Shown here in pieces: positions 1-5,938 of a stretch of DNA of 11,972 nt (its first letter is position 1; each line of letters opens with the position of its first letter). The notes under the pieces are model-generated. The model did no database searches, was not told the DNA's origin, and worked only from the letters and a program-made list of their open reading frames with translations. The stretch covers positions 1 to 11,972 of the forward strand of contig CAZYBE010000059.1 of NCBI GenBank assembly GCA_964645765.1, in the 5' to 3' direction. Both the position numbers and the translations under genes were made by a program. This DNA comes from CAZGMN01 sp964645765 (GTDB lineage: Bacteria > Acidobacteriota > Aminicenantia > Aminicenantales > Aminicenantaceae).

Positions 1-53
1 TCGTCGGGCTCATAACCCGGAGGTCGTTGGTTCAAATCCAACCCCCGCTACCA
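1..53 (+). tRNA. Initiator tRNA-Met (CAT), 3' part; 5' end lies outside the window
   Basis: This is the 3' portion of an initiator methionine tRNA gene. The anticodon loop CTCATAA is at 9-15 with anticodon CAT at 11-13. The anticodon stem (4-8 with 16-20) ends in three consecutive G:C pairs, GGG/CCC, which is the hallmark of bacterial initiator tRNA. The five-base variable loop is at 21-25. The T arm is GTTGG-TTCAAAT-CCAAC at 26-42, the 3' acceptor strand CCCCGCT at 43-49, the discriminator A at 50 and an encoded CCA at 51-53. The D arm and 5' acceptor strand precede the window, so an intact gene cannot be proved. An imperfect copy of this half recurs about 1.68 kb downstream. Confidence 0.93.
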
Positions 54-63
54 TCTTTTCCTC
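1..63 (+). repeat. Left copy of the tRNA-Met 3'-end direct repeat (attL-like)
   Basis: Bases 1-57 match 1684-1740 at 50 of 57 positions by my count. The longest exact run is 18 bases (25-42, the T arm), followed by 11 exact bases at 47-57 covering the CCA end. Allowing one inserted A in the right copy, the match continues to about base 63, beyond the tRNA. Repeated tRNA 3' ends are the usual footprint of integration by site-specific recombinases, with the functional tRNA on one side. The window begins inside the repeat, so it could extend further left. Confidence 0.75.
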
Positions 64-175
64 GATATGCCTTTACTGACTCACAGAAAAAATCCATTTA
101 AGTTCACTGCAATAAAGAAGCCAAATACTTTTTAACTCGTATGAAATGGTTTCGCTTGCATATTCATAAATATAA

Positions 176-204
176 TTGAAATTTTTCATTTAATTCATTA
201 TATT
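176..204 (+). promoter_or_regulatory. Sigma-70-like promoter of the AbiE-type operon
   Basis: TTGAAA at 176-181 and TATATT at 199-204 are separated by exactly 17 bases in an AT-rich leader. Transcription would begin near 211, only about 11 bases before the GTG at 222 but about 32 before the ATG at 243. This favours the later start for the first gene. A second possible -10 (TATAAA, 208-213) has a poor -35. Confidence 0.55.
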
Positions 205-221
205 TCCTATAAAAGACAAAT

Positions 222-1085
222 GTGTCCAATAATGGAAATAAAATGATTTGGCCAATTTTAAAAGAAAAAGCACGAGAGCAAGGGCTGCCCCTCACCACGG
301 TCACAGCAGAAGTGCTGCACCTCATTGCTCTGGATGTTATTTTTGGAGTTTCGGAAAGCCAATCCATCTGTTTTCAGGGCGGAACGAGTATTCATCTTCT
401 ATATGGGGGATATCGTTATTCGGAAGATTTAGACTTCGCTGGTAACCTGCTCAATCAAGAGTTGGCTCAAAAACTTATAAAGAAATCTCAGCCGGAGATT
501 GAAAAGAACATTATCCAGCTCCTTGGAAATGGGCAGTGTCAATGGCGTTTTCCCTCCGCTTCGAAACTGCGGAGAATCTACGCTTATTGGCTGAATTTTC
601 AGCCAGATGGAATTCACCAGAAATACAGATTGAAACTGGAGTTTGCATCCTATCCGGTTTACAACACAAAAGTCATGCCTGTAAGGTCTGAATTTGATGT
701 GCTGCAACGACGGTCTTTAGTCACTGGATTGGACTCTTCCGAACTTTTGGCTGAAAAGATCTCGGCTGTAGCTAGCCGTCTTTATTTAAAGAAGCGTGAT
801 CTTTTTGACCTCTGGTATTTATCCGAAGTACTCGGCACATCGATAGATTTGGGCTTGGTTGAGAAGAAATTTCACGATTATAGAGTTTCATGGTCGAAAT
901 CAGAGCTCGAGGAGAAACTTGCCAGTATCAGTTCCCAACATTTATCTGCAGAGATGAATCGTTTCCTGCCCCAGCGCTACCGAGAGCAGCTTTCCAAGGG
1001 CGATTATGAAATCGTTCGTCGCACAGCTTTGGACGTTATGCAGAGAATTAATGAAGGTCTTTCATCATCGAGTAAGCAAAAATGA
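222..1085 (+). CDS. AbiEii/AbiGii-family nucleotidyltransferase toxin
   Basis: This is a predicted nucleotidyltransferase toxin of a type IV-like (AbiE) toxin-antitoxin system. Numbered from the GTG at 222, the nucleotidyltransferase signature GGTS is at residues 53-56 and the metal-binding SEDLDF at 67-72, with D69 and D71 as the acidic pair. The later family motifs EKISA (178-182) and RDLFDLWY (from R192, with D193 and D196) are also present. Length (287 aa) fits the family. The start is uncertain: the GTG has no clear ribosome binding site, whereas the ATG at 243 follows GGA at a reasonable distance and fits the predicted promoter better. No signal peptide or membrane segment is seen, so the protein is cytoplasmic. 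Its stop overlaps the next start as ATGA. Some family members (mycobacterial MenT) add nucleotides to tRNA 3' CCA ends; whether this one does is unknown. Confidence 0.9.
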   Translation: MSNNGNKMIWPILKEKAREQGLPLTTVTAEVLHLIALDVIFGVSESQSICFQGGTSIHLLYGGYRYSEDLDFAGNLLNQELAQKLIKKSQPEIEKNIIQLLGNGQCQWRFPSASKLRRIYAYWLNFQPDGIHQKYRLKLEFASYPVYNTKVMPVRSEFDVLQRRSLVTGLDSSELLAEKISAVASRLYLKKRDLFDLWYLSEVLGTSIDLGLVEKKFHDYRVSWSKSELEEKLASISSQHLSAEMNRFLPQRYREQLSKGDYEIVRRTALDVMQRINEGLSSSSKQK

Positions 1086-1675
1086 AAAAGGCTTTTACAC
1101 AATCAAATTGGATTGAAGTGTTGCGCAAGGGCAAGTCTATTTATAACTTTGCTGAATTCATGCGAATTTCGATGTTGCCCGTTCCATCTCTGCGACGAGC
1201 TATCCAACGTCTTTTAAAGAAAAGGCTTCTTTTGAAACTAAGCAAGGAGCTCTATGCTAATCCCTTAGCCGCCCCCAGTCTTGAAGAGGTTGCCAGCGTG
1301 CTTTATCCTCCCAGTTATGTTTCTCTTGAATCCGCTCTATTCATGCATGGAATCTTAGAGCAGGCGCCCCATTTGCTGACCTGTGTTTCAACAAATAAAA
1401 CGAAAACATTCCGAACAGATTTAGGGGAGATCGCTTATTTTCATTTAAAAAGAGAACTATTTTTCGGGTACGATTTCACTGACCGCGTTCCTCTGGCCTG
1501 GCCTGAAAAGGCCGCTCTGGATTTTGTTTATATCCAGCGGCAGAATGGCCTGACACCTTCTTTAGATGAATGGAACTGGGAGAGTTTGAATGTCGATAAG
1601 ATGAATAGCCTGGCAAAGTCATATCCCGAAACAGTCAAAACCCACATAAAAGAATTTCTTCCTTCGCGATCCTGA
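1082..1675 (+). CDS. AbiEi-like antitoxin / transcriptional regulator partner
   Basis: This 197 aa protein is the probable antitoxin for the preceding nucleotidyltransferase. The N-terminal ~60 residues are basic and read like a winged-helix DNA-binding domain. They are followed by the pattern typical of AbiEi-like proteins (COG5340 type): YVSLESALFMHG near residues 79-90, a TNKTKTFRT segment, the LFFGY strand, and PEKAALD at 141-147. The start overlaps the toxin stop by four bases (ATGA), so translation is probably coupled. In lactococcal-type AbiE the antitoxin gene comes first and represses the operon; here the order is reversed. Autoregulation is likely by family but no operator could be identified. 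The stop codon shares its last base with the start of the tRNA-like sequence that follows. Confidence 0.77.
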   Translation: MKKAFTQSNWIEVLRKGKSIYNFAEFMRISMLPVPSLRRAIQRLLKKRLLLKLSKELYANPLAAPSLEEVASVLYPPSYVSLESALFMHGILEQAPHLLTCVSTNKTKTFRTDLGEIAYFHLKRELFFGYDFTDRVPLAWPEKAALDFVYIQRQNGLTPSLDEWNWESLNVDKMNSLAKSYPETVKTHIKEFLPSRS

Positions 1676-1736
1676 GCTGCCGCTCCTCGTGTTCATAACC
1701 CGGGGGCCGTTGGTTCAAATCCAACTCCAGCTACCA
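1675..1736 (+). pseudogene. Degenerate tRNA-Met-like sequence lacking a D arm, ending in CCA
   Basis: The sequence resembles the 3' half of the tRNA at the left edge. Anticodon-type loop TTCATAA is at 1692-1698, T arm GTTGG-TTCAAAT-CCAAC at 1709-1725, 3' acceptor strand TCCAGCT at 1726-1732, A at 1733 and CCA at 1734-1736. Only 12 bases (1675-1686) precede the anticodon stem, so there is no room for a D arm, and the stem has a T/C mismatch (1690/1700). Bases 1675-1679 (AGCTG) can pair with 1728-1732 (CAGCT) as five acceptor pairs, including a change relative to the original acceptor. That may be chance or may indicate a folded RNA. The simplest reading is an attR-type remnant; a functional tRNA is unlikely. 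Confidence 0.7.
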
Positions 1737-1747
1737 TCTTATTCCTC
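1684..1747 (+). repeat. Right copy of the tRNA-Met 3'-end direct repeat (attR-like)
   Basis: This is the partner of the repeat at 1-63. Substitutions relative to the left copy, within the first 57 bases, lie at 1686, 1690, 1692, 1704, 1707, 1726 and 1729, and an extra A is at 1741. The T arm and the CCA end with its following TCTT are unchanged. The match reaches TTCCTC at 1742-1747, just before the kinase promoter. Confidence 0.75.
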
Positions 1748-1755
1748 TAGCTAAT

Positions 1756-1784
1756 TTGACTGTTTTCTCGATAATTGTTATTCT
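1756..1784 (+). promoter_or_regulatory. Promoter of the Ser/Thr kinase gene
   Basis: TTGACT (1756-1761) and TATTCT (1779-1784) are separated by 17 bases, which places the transcription start near 1791 and the ATG at 1810 about 19 bases later. The upstream in-frame TTG that would lengthen the protein is part of the -35 box itself, so it cannot be the start. The same arrangement recurs at 4331-4359, which supports a real control element. Confidence 0.6.
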
Positions 1785-1809
1785 CTTGCCAAATAAGGAT
1801 AAGGGAACA

Positions 1810-4323
1810 ATGCGAATAAAGTGCCCTAAATGTGATACCGATAATCCCTCTGATTCCAAGTATTGCAAGGAGTGTGCAACGCCTCTTCCATCCCCAGAGG
1901 AAGGGTCTATTTCTCCCACCAAGACTCTCGAAACACCCACCGAAGAATTAACCAGAGGAACGACTTTTGCAGGCAGGTACGAGATCATCGAAGAACTGGG
2001 CAAAGGAGGCATGGGCAAGGTCTATCGGGTAGTCGATAAGAAGCTTAATGAAGAAGTGGCAATGAAGCTCGTAAAACCTGAAATAGCCTCTGACAAGAAA
2101 ACATTAGAAAGATTCAGTAACGAGCTTAAATTAGCTCGTAAGATTGTCCATAAGAATGTCGCTCGGATGTTTGACCTTAATGAGGAAAAAGGGACTCACT
2201 ATATCACCATGGAATATGTGAGGGGAGAGGATTTAAAGAGGCTGATCAGGAAAATAGGCCAGTTAAGTGCGGCACAGGTTATACCTATAGTTAAACAGAT
2301 ATGCGAGGGATTGGCAGAAGCTCATCGTTTAGGGGTTGTGCATCGTGATTTAAAGCCACAGAATATTATGGTTGATGAGGAAGGGAATGCCAGGATTATG
2401 GACTTTGGGATAGCTCGCTCGCTCAAGGCGAAAGGGATAACTGGTGCAGGTGTAATGATCGGGACACCTGAATATATGTCACTTGAACAAGTGGAAGGCA
2501 AAGACATCGACCAGCGCTCCGATATCTATTCGCTGGGAGTGATTCTTTATGAGATGGTGACTGGTAAGGTGCCTTTTGAAGGAGATACACCTTTTACCAT
2601 CGGCATGAAACACAAGAGCGAGATGCCCAAAGATCCCAAAGCACTGAACGCTCAGATTCCTGAAGACCTCAATCGCTTGATACTGAAGTGTTTAGAAAAG
2701 GATAAAGAGAATAGGTATCAGAGCACAGGAGAAATCGTTTCAGAGCTGGAGAAGATTGAAAAAGGCCTGCCCACAACAGAGCGGATTGTGCCGGGAAGGA
2801 AGCCCCTCACTTCGCGGGAGATCACGGTGAAATTCACTCTTAGAAAGCTCCTCATCCCCGGCCTTGTTGTTGCAGCTCTTATCGTTGCAGCGGTGATTAT
2901 TATCTGGCGCGTTCTTCCCAAAAGAGAAGCAGTTCCAGCCAAATCGGGCAAACACTCCATAGCTGTTCTTCCTTTTGTGGATTTAAGCCCTAAGAAAGAT
3001 TACGAATACTTATGCGAGGGAATACCGGAAACACTCATTAATGCTCTGACCAGGATCAAGGATCTCCGTGTTCCGGCAAGAGCCTCAGCTTTTTCATTCA
3101 GAGGAAAAGAACAGGAGATTAAAGAAATTGGCCAGAAGTTGAATGTGGACACTGTGCTCAGAGGAAGCATTCAAGTTATCGGTGACCGGCTTCGGATTAC
3201 ACCCCAGCTTATAAGCATAGCGGATGGAAACTATGTCTGGTCTGACAGCTATGATCGAAAATTGGAAGATGTCTTCGCCATCCAAGACGAAATGGCTCGG
3301 GAAATTGTCAAATCGCTCAAGATTAAGTTGCTCGGTGAAAAGGAAGCCCCTATCGTAAAGAATTATACCGAGAATCTTCAGGCTTATAACCTGTATTTGC
3401 AGGGTCGTTACTTCTGGAATAAACGGACAGGGGAGGATCTAAAGAAGGCGATTGTTTTCTTAAATCAAGCTGTTGAAATAGACTCTAATTATGCCCTGGC
3501 TTATGTCGGGCTGGCTGATTGCTACCTTCTTCTTCCCGAGTATGGAAGAATCCCAAAAAAGGAGGTTTTGCCGAAAGCCAAGGCAGCCGTTTCAAAGGCA
3601 TTGGAAATTGATGATAAGCTCGCCGAAGCCTATACTTCGCTGGCTATGATCATGAGGTATGAATCGGACTTTGTAGGCGCTGAAAGGGAGTTTAAACGAG
3701 CAATTGAGCTTAATCCGAATTATGCGACTGGTCATCATTGGTACAGCGATTCCTTGCAAGCTAAGGGTAGACTTGACGAAGCCCTTGAAGAGATTAAACG
3801 AGCCCTCCAGCTTGACCCACTCTCGCTTATCATTAACATGGCTTTGGGAGAAATATTCTATTGTAAGCGAGAATATGATCAAGCGATCCAACAATGTCGC
3901 AAAACACTCGAGCTCGACCCAAACTTTGCCGTGGGACGACAAGGACTTGGGGAATGCTATCGGCAAAAGGGAATGCTTAAGGAAGCAATCGCTGAGTTTC
4001 AAAAGGCGAGGATTCTTTACGGAAACAGTCCTTATGGATTGGGAGACCTTGGAAATGCTTATGCGTTGTCAGGGGAAAAAACCAAGGCGGTAGAAGTGCT
4101 CACAAACTTAAAGGAACTATCGGAGCAAGGATATTCTCTGAACTATGATATAGCGTTTATATACTACGGGCTTGGCGATAAGAAGAAAGCATTTGAATGG
4201 CTGGAAAAGGCTTATAAGGAAAAAGAAGAAGGAATGGAATACCTCAAAGTTGATCCAGCATGGGAGAGCCTCCGCTCAGACCCTCGTTTTAAGTCGTTGT
4301 TAAAAAGACTGAACCTGGAATAA
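1810..4323 (+). CDS. Membrane-anchored Ser/Thr protein kinase with zinc ribbon, TolB-like domain and TPRs
   Basis: This 837 aa protein is a Hanks-type (PknB-like) kinase. A zinc ribbon uses C5, C8, C19 and C22. The kinase domain spans about 57-330, with glycine loop GKGGMG (64-69), lysine K86, catalytic HRDLKPQN (178-185, D180), DFG (198-200) and GTPEYMSLEQ (218-227). In the last motif the usual proline of the APE-type site is leucine. One hydrophobic helix lies at about 348-370. A TolB-like/FlgO-type domain follows (about 383-505, beginning IAVLPFVDLSP), then tandem TPRs to the C-terminus (about 550-837). The kinase is expected in the cytoplasm and the TPRs across the membrane. The start at ATG 1810 is chosen because the promoter covers the longer TTG start, AAGGGA lies just upstream, and the downstream paralogue stub begins at the equivalent ATG. 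Substrates are unknown. Confidence 0.93.
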   Translation: MRIKCPKCDTDNPSDSKYCKECATPLPSPEEGSISPTKTLETPTEELTRGTTFAGRYEIIEELGKGGMGKVYRVVDKKLNEEVAMKLVKPEIASDKKTLERFSNELKLARKIVHKNVARMFDLNEEKGTHYITMEYVRGEDLKRLIRKIGQLSAAQVIPIVKQICEGLAEAHRLGVVHRDLKPQNIMVDEEGNARIMDFGIARSLKAKGITGAGVMIGTPEYMSLEQVEGKDIDQRSDIYSLGVILYEMVTGKVPFEGDTPFTIGMKHKSEMPKDPKALNAQIPEDLNRLILKCLEKDKENRYQSTGEIVSELEKIEKGLPTTERIVPGRKPLTSREITVKFTLRKLLIPGLVVAALIVAAVIIIWRVLPKREAVPAKSGKHSIAVLPFVDLSPKKDYEYLCEGIPETLINALTRIKDLRVPARASAFSFRGKEQEIKEIGQKLNVDTVLRGSIQVIGDRLRITPQLISIADGNYVWSDSYDRKLEDVFAIQDEMAREIVKSLKIKLLGEKEAPIVKNYTENLQAYNLYLQGRYFWNKRTGEDLKKAIVFLNQAVEIDSNYALAYVGLADCYLLLPEYGRIPKKEVLPKAKAAVSKALEIDDKLAEAYTSLAMIMRYESDFVGAEREFKRAIELNPNYATGHHWYSDSLQAKGRLDEALEEIKRALQLDPLSLIINMALGEIFYCKREYDQAIQQCRKTLELDPNFAVGRQGLGECYRQKGMLKEAIAEFQKARILYGNSPYGLGDLGNAYALSGEKTKAVEVLTNLKELSEQGYSLNYDIAFIYYGLGDKKKAFEWLEKAYKEKEEGMEYLKVDPAWESLRSDPRFKSLLKRLNLE

Positions 4324-4330
4324 TGCCAGT

Positions 4331-4359
4331 TTGATTCTTCCGCCGTTAATTGTTATTCT
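4331..4359 (+). promoter_or_regulatory. Duplicated kinase-type promoter upstream of the paralogue stub
   Basis: TTGATT (4331-4336) and TATTCT (4354-4359) are again 17 bases apart. From the -35 box to 4371 the sequence aligns without gaps to 1756-1796 at 32 of 41 positions, including a 13-base exact block across the -10. The element begins 8 bases after the kinase stop codon. If active, it would transcribe only the stub and then meet the hairpin at 4447. Confidence 0.5.
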
Positions 4360-4389
4360 TTTGCCGAATAATAACGGGGAACACCGAGA

Positions 4390-4446
4390 ATGAGGTGTTC
4401 TAAATGTCATTTTGACAATCTTTCTGATTCAAAGTTCGAGAATAAA
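4390..4446 (+). pseudogene. 5' stub of a second zinc-ribbon kinase paralogue
   Basis: An ATG at 4390, preceded by GGGGAA, opens MRCSKCHFDNLSDSKF. This parallels the kinase N-terminus MRIKCPKCDTDNPSDSKY with a one-codon deletion. Similarity stops after residue 16 (base 4437), before the second Cys pair of the ribbon would appear. The frame stays open to a TGA at 4525-4527, but from 4447 onward it reads through a hairpin and the antisense of the neighbouring gene's 3' end. The whole kinase, TM and TPR portion is missing. It is most simply the remnant of a tandem duplication deleted down to its promoter and first codons. A 45-residue peptide with one CxxC cannot be excluded. Confidence 0.7.
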
Positions 4447-4465
4447 GAAGCCGCGTGCCGGCTTC
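4447..4465 (-). terminator. Rho-independent terminator for the leftward operon
   Basis: A 7-bp GC-rich stem (GAAGCCG/CGGCTTC) with a 5-base loop. On the minus strand it is followed by TTTATTCT and lies 38 bases after the superoxide reductase stop, as expected for a terminator. On the plus strand the hairpin is followed by an AT-rich stretch with TTTTT about 12 bases on, so it may also work weakly in that direction. Confidence 0.65.
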
Positions 4466-4503
4466 CTCATTATAAATTTTTAACCGACCTTTGCTCAGCA
4501 GGT

Positions 4504-4899
4504 TTATTCGACTTCAATCTCTTTTGAATTTTGCCAGAGTCCATGGATATTGCAGTAGCTTACGGCATGGATTGTTCCTGGCTTGTCGGTTTTAAAGCTC
4601 AGAACAGCCTCATGATGGGTGTAAATCGTGCTCGTGTCAGGCCCTTCTGTTGATTCTCCATGAGCTGTAAACTCAGCCCTCCCAATCTGATAAGGGAATT
4701 TTCCTTCCTTTGCGTGAAAGTAGAGGGTTATCCAGCGGATGTGGTGCTCAGTTTTGTTTGGATGAGCGATCTCTTTTCCCACCGAAGCCTTGACCTGGAA
4801 GATTTGTCCCTTTTTGACCTTGTCCGGAACCTCGATCAAAGGAACATGTTTTTCTTTTTTCCAGTCAGCCGATTGAATTAGCTTTTCAAAGCTTGCCAT
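4504..4899 (-). CDS. Superoxide reductase (neelaredoxin / class II desulfoferrodoxin type)
   Basis: This 131 aa cytoplasmic non-haem iron enzyme reduces superoxide to hydrogen peroxide without making oxygen, a typical defence of anaerobes; electrons usually come from rubredoxin. All expected centre II residues are visible: E16, K17 and H18 in EKHVP, H46 in HPN, H52 in the EHHIRW segment, and C116 and H119 in CNIHG. There is no N-terminal rubredoxin-like Cys4 domain, so it is the one-iron type. The start at 4899 is chosen because AGGAGG lies exactly 8 bases before it; the frame extends 19 codons upstream but that part is Lys-rich and contains the ribosome binding site. It is the last gene of the leftward cluster and is followed by a hairpin terminator. 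The peroxide it makes would need a partner such as the OsmC encoded upstream. Confidence 0.93.
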   Translation of the reverse strand: MASFEKLIQSADWKKEKHVPLIEVPDKVKKGQIFQVKASVGKEIAHPNKTEHHIRWITLYFHAKEGKFPYQIGRAEFTAHGESTEGPDTSTIYTHHEAVLSFKTDKPGTIHAVSYCNIHGLWQNSKEIEVE

Positions 4900-4907
4900 T
4901 TTTATAA

Positions 4908-4913
4908 CCTCCT
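4908..4913 (-). promoter_or_regulatory. Ribosome binding site fixing the superoxide reductase start
   Basis: AGGAGG on the minus strand, 8 bases before the ATG at 4899. It lies inside the longer open frame and so argues against the upstream ATG at 4956. Confidence 0.8.
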
Positions 4914-5077
4914 TTCCAATTTTTTTCTTTTTTATCTCGCTCCGCAAGAGGAGCAAAAATCATCAGAAAAATTGTGCACTTCATTCCTGGAGCCATCCCA
5001 GCATCATTCGCAGCGTTTCCCCGCCTGGCACGACAAAGCTGAAAACTGTGGCCCTCATTTTTTGGTCGTCCTCTCTT

Positions 5078-5935
5078 TTAATAGAATTCCTGGAAGAGTT
5101 CCTCAACAGCATCTGTTTTCCTTTCCAGCTCAGCCAGAGGCGGTAAGCCTGTCAGTCCAGCCTTCTGCTCGTATGTTTCGCGCGGACATCTGTAGATGAT
5201 TCCGATAGGAATCTTATCTCCCCATTCCATGGCTTTGTTGAAAGCTTCGAGTCTATTCGTTGAGTCATAGTTTTTTTCTTCCAGCTTGTAGACCCTTTTC
5301 CTGTACCAGTCATAGGTGTTGATTTTGTTGAAAGTCACACAAGGCTGAAGAATCTCCAACAGGGAAAATCCCTCATTCTTGATGGCTTCCTTCATCAGCT
5401 CGACAAGATGCTCCTTTTCTGTGAAAAAGCCGCGGCCTACAAAACTGCAACTGCTGGCCACAGCCAGAGCTAAGGGCCTCTCCGGACAGATGGAGTAGCC
5501 TTCTGGTGTTGTCCCGGTGACCATTCCTTTATCCGAGGTGGGGGAGGCCTGACCCTTGGTGAGTCCGTAAACCTGGTTGTTGTGGACAAGGTAAGTGATG
5601 TTTATGTTCCTGCGCATGGCGTGGAGGAAATGGTTCCCTCCCTCGGCATAGCCATCTCCGTCGCCGCCGTCGGCAATCACCACCAGCCTTTGATTGGCGA
5701 CCTTTGCCCCAGTAGCAACAGGAAGAGTCCGGCCATGAAGTCCGTTGAAAGTATTGCATTTTAGATAATGGGGAAGCTTTGCTGCCTGCCCGATGCCTGA
5801 GACCATAAGGATATCTTCGGGCTTGAGATTCAATTCTGCTAAGGCTTGCTTCAGAGCATTCAGGATTCCGAAATTTCCGCATCCCGGGCACCAGGCAATC
5901 GGGTCATCACTTTTATAATCTGAAAGGTTTGTCAT
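5078..5935 (-). CDS. korB: 2-oxoacid:ferredoxin oxidoreductase, beta subunit (KorB-like)
   Basis: This 285 aa subunit carries thiamine diphosphate and a [4Fe-4S] cluster of a 2-oxoacid:ferredoxin oxidoreductase, which converts a 2-oxoacid plus CoA to acyl-CoA, CO2 and reduced ferredoxin. The first cluster cysteines are C16 and C19 (CPGCG) and a late one is C199 (LQPC). The ThDP/Mg motif GGDGDGYAEGGNH is at 90-102, followed by the conserved NNQVYGLTKGQASPTS. Where many homologues have GIGC, this protein has GIGQ (Q50) and a cysteine ten residues later (C60, LKCNTFNGLHGR). It starts 3 bases after the stop of the alpha gene with GAGGTG across the junction, so the two are translationally linked. 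Substrate is uncertain: 2-oxoglutarate is usual for the KorAB type, but pyruvate or branched 2-oxoacids are possible. Confidence 0.9.
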   Translation of the reverse strand: MTNLSDYKSDDPIAWCPGCGNFGILNALKQALAELNLKPEDILMVSGIGQAAKLPHYLKCNTFNGLHGRTLPVATGAKVANQRLVVIADGGDGDGYAEGGNHFLHAMRRNINITYLVHNNQVYGLTKGQASPTSDKGMVTGTTPEGYSICPERPLALAVASSCSFVGRGFFTEKEHLVELMKEAIKNEGFSLLEILQPCVTFNKINTYDWYRKRVYKLEEKNYDSTNRLEAFNKAMEWGDKIPIGIIYRCPRETYEQKAGLTGLPPLAELERKTDAVEELFQEFY

Positions 5936-5938
5936 TTT

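Larger units (their letters stand above)
54..1747. mobile_element. Candidate mini-island: AbiE operon bounded by tRNA-Met 3'-end repeats
   Basis: About 1.69 kb lies between the tRNA CCA end and the end of the right repeat. It holds an AT-rich leader, the toxin-antitoxin operon and a degenerate tRNA 3' half, with no integrase, transposase or other mobility gene. Terminal direct repeats made of a tRNA 3' end plus accessory defence cargo are what integrated islands leave behind. The boundaries are inferred from the repeat alone. The region could also be the remnant of a larger island, a cassette mobilised in trans, or a tandem tRNA duplication into which the operon was inserted. Confidence 0.55.

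Noticed and set aside
3592..4002. 136-codon frame antisense to the kinase TPR region, with a 129-codon frame on the plus strand nearby
   Set aside because: Both are alternative frames over clear TPR coding sequence, a common by-product of repeat-biased codon content.
4939..4954. Small hairpin GCTCC-6-GGAGC in the superoxide reductase leader
   Set aside because: A five-bp stem without T-tract; it shares ten bases (CTCGCTCCGC) with the right-edge segment, but that is too little to claim a repeat.
4972..5199. 75-codon plus-strand frame across the korB 3' end and intergenic space
   Set aside because: There is no ribosome binding site, it overlaps korB on the other strand, and the peptide shows no recognisable pattern.
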